From Chalara sp. BL73 (Eukaryota; Ascomycota; Leotiomycetes; Helotiales), in contig CAKJVC010000065.1 in the NCBI GenBank assembly GCA_918026815.1, positions 186,001 to 250,000 of the forward strand: a stretch of 64,000 nt of DNA. Reading direction: 5' to 3'. The translations under genes were made by a program, and so were the position numbers. A model generated the notes under the pieces. That model saw nothing but the letters and a program-made list of their open reading frames with translations, had not been told where the DNA came from and made no database searches. Shown in pieces: positions 35,397-45,447 of the stretch (positions within the stretch are counted from its first letter, which is position 1; each line of letters begins with the position of its first letter).

Positions 35397-38300
35397 CTAT
35401 CTAACGTTTAGCCGCCTTCCTAGCTTGCGGAGTTTCTGCTTAAAAGATATTGGCTTTGGCGCTCCTATTTCGGTACACTCATTTTGGCATGCTTCCGACT
35501 CGATAAACACAACTTGCAACGCCTGAAGCCGATCTTCAAGCTCCCTACACCATTTTGAGGAAGTTCCTTGGACAGTTGTGTAGAGCAAGCCTAGGTTGTT
35601 GACCGCACCGAGTGTCAGCGTGTGATTCGGTCCAAGTGCTTTCTCGTAACCTTGCAGCGCCCAAGTGTAGATGGCCTCTGCCTCCGCCAGCTTGCTTTGG
35701 TCGGCGTAAAGCATACCTAGGCAAACGACTGTTAAAAGTGTCGATGTGTGCTTCGGTCCAAGTGCCTCCTCGTAGCCTTGGAGCGCCCATGTGTACATAG
35801 CCTCCGCCTCCACTAGCTTGCCTTGGTTCTTGTAGAGGTTGCCTAGGTTGTTGACTGTTAAAAGTGTCGATGTGTGCTTCGGTCCAAGTGCATCTTTGTA
35901 GCCTTGCAGCGCTCGAGTGCACATGGCCTCCGCCTCCGCCAGCTTGCCTTGCTTGGCGTAAAGGCTGCCTAGGTTGCCGACTGTTAAAAGTGTCGATGTG
36001 TGCTTCGGTCCAAGTGCTTTCTCGTAGCCTTGCAGCGCTCGAGTGTACATGGCCTCCGCCTCCGCCAGCTTATCTTGGTCGGCGTAAAGGTTGCCTAGGT
36101 TGTTGACCGTACCGAGTGTCAATGTGTGCTCCAGTCCAAGTGCCTTTTCTTTACCTTGCAGCGCCCAAGTATACATGGCTTCCGCCTCCACCAGCTTGCC
36201 TTGGTCGGCGTAGAGCAAGCCTAGGTTGTTGACCGTATCGAGTGTCAATGTGTGCTTCGGTCCAAGTGCCTTTTTTCTACCTTGCAGCGCCCGAGTGTAC
36301 ATGGCCTCCGCCTCCGCCAGCTTGCCTTGGTCGGCGTAAAGGTTGCCTAGGTTGTTGATTGTATCGAGTGTTAATGTGTGCTTCGGTCCAAGTGCCTCTT
36401 GTCTACCTTGCAGCGCCCGAGTGTACATGGCTTCCGCCTCCGCCAGCTTGTCTTGGTTCTTGTAAAGGTTGCCTAGGTTGTTGACTATCTGCAGTGTCGA
36501 TGTGTGCCCCGGTCCAAGTGCCTCCTCGTAGCCTTGCAGCGCCCGAGCGTACATGGCCTCTGCCTCCACCAGCTTGCCTTGGTCAGCGTAGAGGTTGCCT
36601 AGGTTGTTGACCGTACCGAGTGTCAATGTGTGCTCCAGTCCAAGTGCCTTTTCTTTACCTTGCAGCGCCCAAGTATACATGGCTTCCGCCTCCACCAGCT
36701 TGTCTTGGTTCTTGTAAAGGTTGCCTAGGTTGTTGACTATCTGCAGTGTCGATGTGTGCTTCGGTCCAAGTGCCTCCTCGTAGCCTTGCAGCGCCCAAGT
36801 GTACATAGCCTCTGCCTCCGCCAGCTTGCCTTGGTCGGCGTAGAGGTTGCCTAGGTTGTTAACTATCTGCAGTGTTGATATATGCTTCGGTCCAAGTGCC
36901 TTTTTGCAGCCTTGCAGCGCCTGAGTGTACATGGCCTCCGCCTCCGTCAGCTTGCCTTGGTCGGCGTAGAGCAAGCCTAGGTTGTTGACTGTATCGAGTG
37001 TCGATATGTGTTTCGGTCCAAGTGCCTTTTTGTAGCCTTGCAGCGCCTGAGTGTACATGGCTTCCGCCTCCACCAGCTTGCCTTGCTCGGCGTAAAGTCT
37101 GCCTAGGTTGTTGACCGTATCGAGTGTCGATGTGTGTTTCAGTCCAAGTGCCTTTTCGTAGCCTTGCAGCGCCCAAGTGTACATGGCTTCCGCCTCCACC
37201 AGCTTGCCTTGGTCGGCGTAGAGCAAGCCTAGCATGTGAACCGCCCATTTTATTTCTTTTGGGTCTACTTTGCCTTCTAGTATAAACCGCTTTTGCCTAA
37301 TGGCATGCTGAAGCAACCGCCGCTGTAATATCCATGAATTTTTTTCATTTCTCATAGGAATCTCTGAAGCGATACAAGTTAATGCTAACTGTGCAAGCTT
37401 TGTATCCCACTCTTTATTTAACACAAACACCGTCCATAAATGTACACAGCTATGCACGCTATACCCTCCAGACCCAAACCGTTGCTGAGGTGATCGATCT
37501 AAATCAACTAGCCCAAAACTACAGAGTAAACGAACAGCTTCATTGAAATTCAGTTCGTCTTTTTTAAGCTTTTGTATCGATTCGTCCGCAGAGTTTGCAT
37601 GTCGAAGGAGGCCGAACCATAAGTCTTGTCTATCAAAATATGCCCACAGCTTAAGTAGTTTTGCTGATGCTCTATTTTGCTGTTGGATCCGATCAAAAGT
37701 AATCTGCCATGTTGTATGCAATGTGCGATCTTCATAAGAACTTAATGAAGGACTTGTTGTCTGAAGCTTTAACCACGATGCGTTATACAGCTGAAGATAA
37801 TCTGAGAAGCTTGTCGTCACATGCTCGAGATAAGCCCCTGCCGTAGATAAAGCAAGAGGTAGGCCGTCTAGTTCCTTGACAAGTGCTATAGCATCAGGAT
37901 CTATTTTATTAGCATTCTATTTATTCTCACTATCAAATTACACCGACATACCATTTTCAATACTTTTACGTCCCGACATATTAGACAAAATCTCAAGACT
38001 TTCTTTAATATCTGGAAACTTCTGAATATGAATTCGTTCACCTAGCATGACTTGCGACGACCGCGTCGTAATAATGATCGAGCCGTGATCAGACCGAGGA
38101 AGAAATTGACGAATGTCGACCGCTAAGCTGTCGGGATTACTAGGTGTCTTAGGGTTGTCGAAGTTATCGTAGATCATTAGCCATCTTGTGTTCCCGGGGG
38201 TGTCAAGCCAGGCCTTGACTATACTTACAACTTGATCGAGGTTTTTATTTTGATCTACGCTTAGTAGCGCACTATTTGAAGGATAATGCTTTAGCACCTG

Positions 38301-39382
38301 CTGAGCGACGTCCCGAAAGCTCAGCTTAAGAGAGTTTTCGTCATTCGCATTTAACCAAAAGATCGCTGTATACTTCTCTTTGTGTCGTTTGGCGTATATG
38401 ATCGCCAGCTGAGTTTTTCCTATACCCCCAAGACCATGTAGGACGATACAGGATTGACTACGGTGACTTTGAAGCAGCTCGTGCATTTCGGACAACTCTT
38501 TCTCTCTACCAACAAACTGTGTATCGTTAGGAAATGACGCACGGTCGAGCCCGACAGCAAATTGTTCGAAATCGGCCCCTATGCCAGTAAGTTTCGTTGC
38601 TTCAGTTAGCACATTTATACAAATAACTTACCTTTGTACAGCCTGTGGATCTCATCTTCCAGCCGCTTGAATGCCCGGTTTTTTCCTTCACCGTAAATTA
38701 AAGCCATAGACACACCGAAAATGCCGATTAAACAGTAGGCTCCATCTTCTTCAATACTAGTATTTCGACGCTCTGCCCAGGACTTCCGCTTTTTAATGCT
38801 AAAATTCGTTAATGCATCGCATCGGAGAGCACTTTTCGTGATTCCTGTAATCTCATGTATTATAAACTCAAGAGATAGTTTGCTCCCAAGTCGATCACCC
38901 TCCGAGCTAAAAAAGTTAACAAGCCTTGGTGCGATGAGCTCCTGAAGCGTCCAGCCTCGAGTAAACCATTGACTTTCTTTAAAAGCTTTTTCCCATGCCG
39001 TCTGGTCATCTATCTTGGTGTCGAGCTTGGAAACATCCGAAAGGTAAACGTAGCAGCATGCAGCGTTCTGATACCACCGAAACATGGAATTGATCGCTGC
39101 GCTAAGCTCAGCCGAACTCTTTTTATCGATGCAGCAAGTGTCCACCCAGAAGTATTCAAGTCCATCGACTGCAGCCTGCTTCGCGCAGAACTGAATTTTC
39201 CTCCACCCAGCCTTGCTTATAACCTTGCTCATGTCCGCGCCGACTTGTATATCCTGAAACATGACCTCCTCTTTTCCCCAAGTGTGAGAGAGTATTGCGT
39301 AGGCAGGGACATCTCCGCTAGTAGGTTCGCGAAAGACGATCTCGCCGTCCGGTTCGCGCTGTAAGAGGCGTATAAAAGCCAT
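35397..39382 (-). CDS. HET-NB-ARC-TPR NLR
   Basis: Three exons: 39382-38632, 38578-37952, 37900-35397; introns 38579-38631 (GTAAGT donor) and 37901-37951 (GTATGT donor, GCTAAT branch). Joins keep frame and give 1293 residues. HET domain 1-250 with AILSHTWG (29-36), YFWVDTCCIDK (77-87) and WFTRGWTLQELIAP (139-152). NB-ARC from about 270 with FVGREKEL, P-loop GLGGIGKT (299-306), LMIYDNFDN (Walker B), GSIIITTR and GLPLAL. A winged-helix-like linker leads to thirteen 42-residue TPR units (687-1232) of the kinesin-light-chain type (YADQGKLAEAEAMYTRALQG), then a short basic tail. The start lies beside TATAAAAG. The gene appears intact and belongs to the HET-NLR group linked to incompatibility and cell death in other fungi; its trigger is unknown. 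Confidence 0.92.
35600..37240 (-). repeat. Tandem 126-bp TPR-coding repeats
   Basis: Thirteen units with long shared stretches (those coding AEAMYTWALQG and VNNLGNLY). Variation falls mainly on the codons after ALQG and in the LGP-K/HT-S/L-TL segment. Confidence 0.88.
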
Positions 39383-39777
39383 GGCCGAAAGTCGGGTGAG
39401 TTCACATTATAAGCGCGACTTGCGCATGTCGTTCGGTATATCGGCACAAGGACTACGATTTGAAAGTCGACAGAATAGAAGCAAATGTCGAAAGACTAAT
39501 CGTCAGAAGATTGTACAGAGGTGGTTGGCTGCCCACAAGGCAGCAATGTGGCACAGGCTTGCGCAGCGGAGGCAGACACAACGTGAAAAGACTCTCAGTG
39601 TTGCTCATTTCATCAGCGCACTACACACTCAATTCTCGGATAGGTTGTTCATCGTTGAAAAAATGCCGCTGTGGTTGAAGGTTAACAAGTGAGGGTACAG
39701 GTGGTAATAGAGGGGGACTTGCTGATCCACTTTTATGCCACGCATATGACCGGCGCTAAAAATCGTGGCTCGGTAAA
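39383..39777. other. Upstream region of the HET-NB-ARC-TPR gene
   Basis: Holds the promoter. No other feature is recognised. Confidence 0.4.
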
Positions 39778-39954
39778 TGTTGAATATCACACCCTGCGAT
39801 GCACGGACCACATGGATGTATAGCTTTTGTACTTGTACGTAGATCAGGATTGAGAATGAATCAAGAACAACTCAACCACCTACAAAGAGCATACTAGCAC
39901 TGCGCTGAGATCGCGATGCTACCTGCCCCGTAGGTAACCGACTTGAGCGAATAT
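39778..39954 (+). mobile_element. LTR family D fragment (D4), cut by LTR A
   Basis: Begins TGTTGAATATCACACC, with a 9-bp deletion near the start relative to other copies, and stops at GACTTGAGCGAATA where a family A LTR begins. Confidence 0.7.
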
Positions 39955-40090
39955 TGTAACAACTCAAATCGAACAGGGATCTCGATCCGTAGATCAGGGA
40001 GAAGGACTCAAAGGTGTGAACAACTTGTCAATTGTTATAACTAAGAGAACAAGGTACAGACAGAAGAAGGGAAGGAAAGCAGTGGCCGGT
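39955..40090 (-). mobile_element. Truncated LTR family A (A4)
   Basis: Starts TGTAACAACTCAAATCG and matches other A copies through GGAAGGAAAGCAGTG, then breaks off at about 40088 before the pogo-type terminus. Confidence 0.7.
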
Positions 40091-40093
40091 GTA

Positions 40094-40247
40094 CAGTCAA
40101 ACCTCGATATATCGGAACGCTCGGTTCCACGCCAGTATTACGGTATATAGAGGATTCCGATGTAACGAGGTCTTACGTAATCGAGAATTGTTTGGATTCC
40201 AGCAGCTTTTTATAGTAGTATATACGTGTAAGGTGCTGGAGTAGTGC
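40094..40247 (+). mobile_element. Tc1/pogo-type terminal inverted repeat fragment
   Basis: Begins CAGTCAAACCTCGATATATC, directly after a TA, as expected for pogo/Tigger-like ends with a TA target. Inner repeats of the CGATATATCGGAACG / GGATTCCGATGTAACG type follow. The rest is cut off by LTR E at 40248. Confidence 0.55.
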
Positions 40248-40507
40248 TGTAACAATCGGTATGCCCAGGGCACGGCACGGAGGTCATGATACAGGAGCAA
40301 GAAGTGATGATCAGGGTATGAGGGGTTTCAGACCCAATACGGGGGAGAGTCGGAGTCGCCTATATAAAGGCCCGTTCCTATTCTCTACAGTTGCTCCTCA
40401 TGTTTTTGTATCCTTAGTACTTTAGACCTATAAGGCAATCACTATCAGCCTATTGTACGCGCTCCCATATGCCTCTATTCTAGCCCGTGATTCCTTGCGT
40501 CGTTACA
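40248..40507 (+). mobile_element. Solo LTR, family E (copy E1)
   Basis: TGTAACAATCGGTATGCCC ... CCTTGCGTCGTTACA, 260 bp, with CCTATATAAAGG as TATA box, so the sense strand is plus. No duplication at this copy. Confidence 0.82.
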
Positions 40508-40650
40508 CATTTATCACCACTTCACCTGCTTAATCGCGACTGTGGGAGTCGCTTCGAAGTTCGGAACGCTAGAGGGAAAGCTCATTAAGCAAAAATATGG
40601 CTCCAAGCCTTAGATAGCAGTTAAGCTATTTGAATTGACCCATAATGAGG

Positions 40651-40872
40651 TGTTTGTATCACTCTCTGTGATACTTCGTATTGATGACTTGTAATGCTTA
40701 AGTCGGTTACCCACGGGGCATGTAGCACCGCCATCTCAGCGCAGTGCTATTATGCTCGTTGCAGGTGGTTGACTTGTTCTTGAATTGTTCTAAGTACTAA
40801 TCTACGTACGAGAGTTATAATACATACATGTGGTCCGTGCGTCGCGGTGTGCGCTATTCACTCATACCAACA
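40651..40872 (-). mobile_element. Solo LTR, family D (D5) truncating a HET gene
   Basis: TGTTTGTATCACTCTC ... CACTCATACCAACA, 222 bp. Its right edge abuts HET coding sequence at 40873, so everything after the second HET motif of that gene is missing. Confidence 0.8.
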
Positions 40873-41458
40873 GGTTCCTTGTTGATCAAAACTGAGCTGA
40901 ATTGACGTGGATCTCGAGCTTTGAATAGCCCAGCATGTGGATTCGCTCCATGCAGAGCAGATATATTGAGAGTCGAGTTCTCATACACATACTCCATCAA
41001 GCCGCATTGGCGATTCCAGTCAGCCAGACTGCCCTCGCCAGATTGAATTATGCAGAGCGAATCAATCCAGATATTGAAGATACCCAACCTCCGCGCAGTG
41101 CGCATCGCATCCCGGAACGTTTGAGGCATAGTGTCCAGCGGTATCCCAGAACGGAACAAAGGCATCTGCTCAGTAGTAAGTTGAAGGAAATCAGGATTCG
41201 GCCCCCAGCAATAGCTCAAGGTTGCATATTCCCGGTGCTTCAGCATATCCTCTGAAGTGACCACCAGCCGAACAACACTCTCATCAGTCAAGTCCAGTAG
41301 TCGGTCAGGGCGCCAGTCTTTGGCATTTGAGGCCAGCTTTTTGCATAGCTTATGATGCTTTGAGCAATTTGCGAGCCATTCCATCCCCATAGTCATGACA
41401 AAATCATCTCCTGTATTTGCAGAGGTATCTTTGTCACTCATGGAAGGAGTGCGCATAC

Positions 41459-41652
41459 TGACGCGGGGAATGCGAGCAGCCGAGGCTCGCTTCGCATTCC
41501 TCATAGAGCTAGGTGCGCTTGGCGCGCGTTCTAGCTGTAAGGGACCTGAGCGTTCCCCTTTCTTTTGTTCTACAAGCGTGTATTCTACAATAGTATTATA
41601 TCACTTCGCTCACCTGATTGACTATTCTACAGCTCTGGTTTGCTCCGTCACA
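41459..41652 (-). mobile_element. Solo LTR, family B (copy in HET gene)
   Basis: 194 bp, same length as the copy at 63277-63470 and nearly identical. Sense strand TGTGACGGAGCAAACC ... with TATAATAC, minus strand. Flanking pentamers CATAC and CGTAG match at three of five positions, possibly an eroded duplication. Confidence 0.85.
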
Positions 41653-41728
41653 CGTAGTCGTTCCCTTTTGTTCCGACTGGGACCGCCGCAAACTCGAATA
41701 ATGTCGACTTTCCATGCGTAGTCCTTAC

Positions 41729-42668
41729 TAGACTGCGGAGGACCCAGTGGGTTATCGGCCAACCCAGTGGGTTCGACCCAACCCACTGGGTTGCCAAGCT
41801 ATTAGTAATATATTACTAATATTGGTTAGTTTACAGTTCCTGGCTGTACATTGTCACATAGTCAATTTATGGCCATTTGGTTCCTGGCTGTTATATAGTC
41901 AATTCATGGCCATTTAGTTCCTGGCTGTCATGTAGTCAGTTCATGGCCATTTGGTTCTTGGCTGTCATGTAGTCAATTCATGGCCATTTGGTTCCTGGCT
42001 GTCATGTAGTCAATTCATGGCCATTTGGTTCCTGGCTGTCGCTGTCAATTCATGGCTATTTGGTCCTGGCTGTTGTTGTCAATTCATGGGTTCCTGGCTG
42101 TTTTACATAGCTAATTTCCGATAATTTGCCTATTGGTTTTTGAAAGCCGGGTTAAACTTTAATATTTGTACTAATTTCTTGGCTTCGGTTATAAAACGAT
42201 ACAAGCCAATAGGTAAATTATCGGAAATTGACTATGTAAAACAGCCAGGAACTCATGAATTAACAGCGACAGCTAGGAACCAAATGGCCATGAATTGAGA
42301 ACGACAGCCAGGAACCAAATGGCCATGAATTGACTACATGACAGCCAGGAACCAAATGGCCATGAATTGACTACATGGCAGCCAGGAACTAAATGGCCAT
42401 GAATTGACTATATAACAGCCAGAAACCAAATGGCCATGAATTGACTATATAACAGCCAGGAACCAAATGGCCATGAATTGACTATATAACAGCCAGGAAC
42501 CAAATGGCCATAAATTGACTATGTGACAATGTACAACCAGGAACTGTAAACTAACTAATATTAGTAATATATTACTAATAGCTTGGCAACCCACTGGGGT
42601 GGGTTAATAACCCATTGGGTTGGGTTGTAAAATATTGTAATAACCCAGCCAACCCAGTCCGCAGTCTA
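41729..42668. mobile_element. 940-bp hAT-type MITE with internal palindrome
   Basis: Ends are inverted: TAGACTGCGGA at the left and TCCGCAGTCTA at the right. Flanked by a perfect 8-bp duplication GTCCTTAC (41721-41728, 42669-42676), the hallmark of hAT elements. Inside, AACCCA(C/G)TGGGTT-type words are followed by about seven tandem 37-bp units (GGTTCCTGGCTGTCATGTAG ...), and the same units occur in reverse on the other side of a centre at about 42160. It encodes no protein. Confidence 0.88.
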
Positions 42669-42967
42669 GTCCTTACTACTATATAGCACCCTTCCGGCAC
42701 TCTGGCTTCTGGTTCGTCGTCGCCAATAAAGTCGTAGATGCCGTTGAAGAGCAGTTGAATCCCTAATCCATCTTTACGCTCGATGGCACCAGCATCCAGT
42801 CCATAGGCGCGGACTACTTCTAGGGTTTTGGTACATATTAAGCATGAGGCATCCGAAGCTGCTTGAAGAGCACTCTGGGTAGTGTGATAGCGACCTGGGG
42901 AGAAACGTCCGACGTTGTTGATGTTCCACGTTGAAGGAAAGTTTGACCTGCAGACAGCGCAAAGCAT

Positions 42968-43241
42968 CGTATAGTAGCCTAGCGGTAGCTAAACAAGTAA
43001 TAATTGTGCGCCTTTAGCCCTAGACTACTCGATGTTACGCTATTTGTGAAAAAAAAAAAAAAAAAAAAATCTGAACTGCGCAACGAGATGATAAGACTTC
43101 TCAGCTACACACTACAAAAATAATCAAAGAGGATATCGAAATGCCAAAGCTAGTGAGATTCTGTAAGCCGCGAAGTCAAGATGTGGCAGGCCGTGATTGG
43201 TTCGTCCGTCTTGTGGCTATGTTTTGGTCGGCAAGAATAGC
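42968..43241. other. Upstream flank of the split HET gene
   Basis: Contains an A21 run at 43049-43069 and nothing else recognisable. Confidence 0.5.
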
Positions 43242-43462
43242 TGTTGGTACGAGTGAATAGCACACACCGCGACGCACGGACCACATGGATGTATTATAGC
43301 TGTCGTACGTAGATTAACACTTAGAATGAACAAGAACAAGTCAACCACCTGCAAAGAGCATAATAGCACTGCGCTGAGATCGCGGTGCTACGTGCCCCGT
43401 GGGTGACCGACTTAAGCAATTGCAAGTCATACGAAGAAGTACCACAGAGAGTGATACAAACA
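43242..43462 (+). mobile_element. Solo LTR, family D (copy D6)
   Basis: TGTTGGTACGAGTGAATAGC ... GAGTGATACAAACA, 221 bp, 45 bp beyond the 3' end of the HET gene at 43507. Confidence 0.8.
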
Positions 43463-43506
43463 GTTATATATATTATATTTAGGATTTGCGGTTTTAGTGT
43501 TCTGTT

Positions 43507-45447
43507 TCATCCTATTCGGAATTCGAGAAAAGCCTTTGGTACCCTACTCCACCAGGATCTAATATATTCCTGCTTTTTGAACCAAGGCAACTCTTTGAAG
43601 TTTGTGTCGTCCATTTTGCAGTGCGAGTGTAGGGCTTCGCGGCAATGGAAGCATCCAACTCGTTCCCAATATTCTCCTTTATTATACAGCACCAGTACTT
43701 TTGCTCCCATGACCAAGCCAACGCACTCCAAAGGGTCTGCTGAGTTAGCCCATATCTCATCGCCAAACACTCTTGTATAGTTATCTCGCCCATTTTGAAA
43801 TATGACGATTCCCTCGTGTACGACTCTGGCATGTGGTTCGTACTGACCTCCTAGATCTACCAGGTCGACGGAAATGCTCCACGCACGTATGATAATAAAC
43901 GGTAAAAAACTCTGCTCGGATCTATACAGAGTGTCCCAGCAGTTCTCAAGTGTTAGGTACTTCCCTTCGAAATCTTCGACGTGGATTTGTGTTGCTGATC
44001 CGCTGGCCTGGATCACGTCGGAGTCATGCCCGGTCGGAGTGAAGTCTGAGGTCCTAGCGTCGCCTCCGCGACAAAGGAAAATCTTGTCAAGATCGCCAGC
44101 ATAACCATACGTTATGGTGGAATACCATCCTGCCCACGACCAACTTGGAAATCCAGTTCTACGTAAGTTATTATCGTGCTTGCCGCTTTCAAACTGCCAA
44201 AAAAGGCCGAACTCAAACGATTTCTGCACATCTGGAAATATCGGGATCCCCCATAAATGGCGTACTTTCGGAATCAGGGTAGCATACGCACTGAAAACCC
44301 CCGAAAAGGCGAGCAAGATGTCTTCAGGGTATGACATCTCTCTGCCACTATAGCTACCTATAAAGGCGGCAAGATTCTTCATCGGGTTCAAGGGTGGCCA
44401 GCAGTACTCTTCGGAACGATAAAGGTTCTCCTGCACCGAAAAGTGAGTGGCTTCCCGGTACCATTTGAGCCCACAGTTAACCACGACTTCTATATCGGTG
44501 AAAACCACATGTCGACGAGAGAATAGCGCCTCTTGAAATGTCCAGCCTCTTTGAGCCCACGCGCAGTTTGTCTGAGCATCCACTAGTGTGCTATTGAACG
44601 GGAATAAATGGAACTCCAGATTTTCTGTAGTTGCACGGACTCGAGGCCGATCTCTCATACGGCTTACACCTGCCAGCCCATAGTTAGGGTTAGTTCCGGC
44701 AGCAGCTATGAGACACACTTGCGCGTTCTTGTAGATCTGGTCCATCTGGCGAATTTGCGCGTGCTTCTCTGACTGATCTTGGCTTATGCAGTATCTGTCT
44801 ACCCACAGATACCGAAAACCCAGGCGTAGCGTAACCTTAACGGAATCCTCTATGGTCCGTGGAAAACTACTTGCATCGGACAATTCCGATGAATTACCCC
44901 AGACGTAACTAAGAGCCACATAGTCGCAACCTTTGGGGGCTGTAATTACTGATCTAGACTGGCAATCGATAACGCGAATCGGCGCTGTAAACACAGCAAC
45001 TTCACTCAGAGAACATTGACTGCTATCTTGGTGGTGGTTCATGCATTCTAGAAGGCGGTCCTTGATCTGGCCATAGGCATCGTCGGGGAGTATCGCTAGC
45101 TCTTCATACCCTGGTCGCCCGCCCCCCTCGTGCACTTCGAAACCCCAATCTGGGTTAAAATAATCGTCGAAATGAACCAGGAGCGGTTTTTTGGAGAACA
45201 CCTCAAGGGATTCATTCTTCGACGGCTTACGCCTGACAACTGCGGTCAATCGAGAAAGAAGCCGACAAAATACACAAGAACGGCATTCTGGGCCACACTT
45301 CCAGCTGGATCCGGGGTCGCTGCGCCGGCGAATATAACTTCTAGGTCCGTCAGGGCTTCCATAAGTAACAAGCCCCCCTCGACAGGCTCCAACGAAGTCA
45401 GCATCCAGACAGTTGTCGCACAACTTCTTCCCTCTAAAGAGGTTCAT
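43507..45447 (-). CDS. HET-domain protein, 646 residues
   Basis: A single-exon complete ORF. The N-terminus has Cys pairs (CDNC at 10-13; CGPEC, C58, C61) that could bind metal, then the HET domain with ALSYVWG (178-184), YLWVDRYCISQ (213-223) and WAQRGWTFQEALFS (297-310). The C-terminal part ends in GFPSWSWAGW and strongly aromatic sequence, the usual HET-protein layout without NLR modules. HET proteins trigger cell death upon non-self fusion in several ascomycetes; whether this one does is unknown. A family D LTR lies directly downstream. No break is seen. Confidence 0.9.
   Translation of the reverse strand: MNLFRGKKLCDNCLDADFVGACRGGLVTYGSPDGPRSYIRRRSDPGSSWKCGPECRSCVFCRLLSRLTAVVRRKPSKNESLEVFSKKPLLVHFDDYFNPDWGFEVHEGGGRPGYEELAILPDDAYGQIKDRLLECMNHHQDSSQCSLSEVAVFTAPIRVIDCQSRSVITAPKGCDYVALSYVWGNSSELSDASSFPRTIEDSVKVTLRLGFRYLWVDRYCISQDQSEKHAQIRQMDQIYKNAQVCLIAAAGTNPNYGLAGVSRMRDRPRVRATTENLEFHLFPFNSTLVDAQTNCAWAQRGWTFQEALFSRRHVVFTDIEVVVNCGLKWYREATHFSVQENLYRSEEYCWPPLNPMKNLAAFIGSYSGREMSYPEDILLAFSGVFSAYATLIPKVRHLWGIPIFPDVQKSFEFGLFWQFESGKHDNNLRRTGFPSWSWAGWYSTITYGYAGDLDKIFLCRGGDARTSDFTPTGHDSDVIQASGSATQIHVEDFEGKYLTLENCWDTLYRSEQSFLPFIIIRAWSISVDLVDLGGQYEPHARVVHEGIVIFQNGRDNYTRVFGDEIWANSADPLECVGLVMGAKVLVLYNKGEYWERVGCFHCREALHSHCKMDDTNFKELPWFKKQEYIRSWWSRVPKAFLEFRIG

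Larger units (their letters stand above)
40873..42967 (-). pseudogene. HET-domain gene cut apart by a MITE and a solo LTR
   Basis: Three coding pieces on the minus strand belong together. Piece 1 (42967-42669) starts MLCAVCRSNFPSTW, has CLICTKTLE and ends CYIVVRT. Piece 2 (41728-41653) continues HGKSTLFEFAAVPVGTK, and joins piece 1 in frame once the MITE and one copy of its 8-bp duplication are removed. Piece 3 (41458-40873) follows the LTR B copy with WLANCSKHHKLC, the HET motifs ATLSYCWG and IWIDSLCIIQ, and NISALHGANPHAGLF, and then ends at LTR D5. The gene lacks its 3' half and is dead. N-terminal Cys pairs followed by HET are common in such proteins. Confidence 0.85.
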
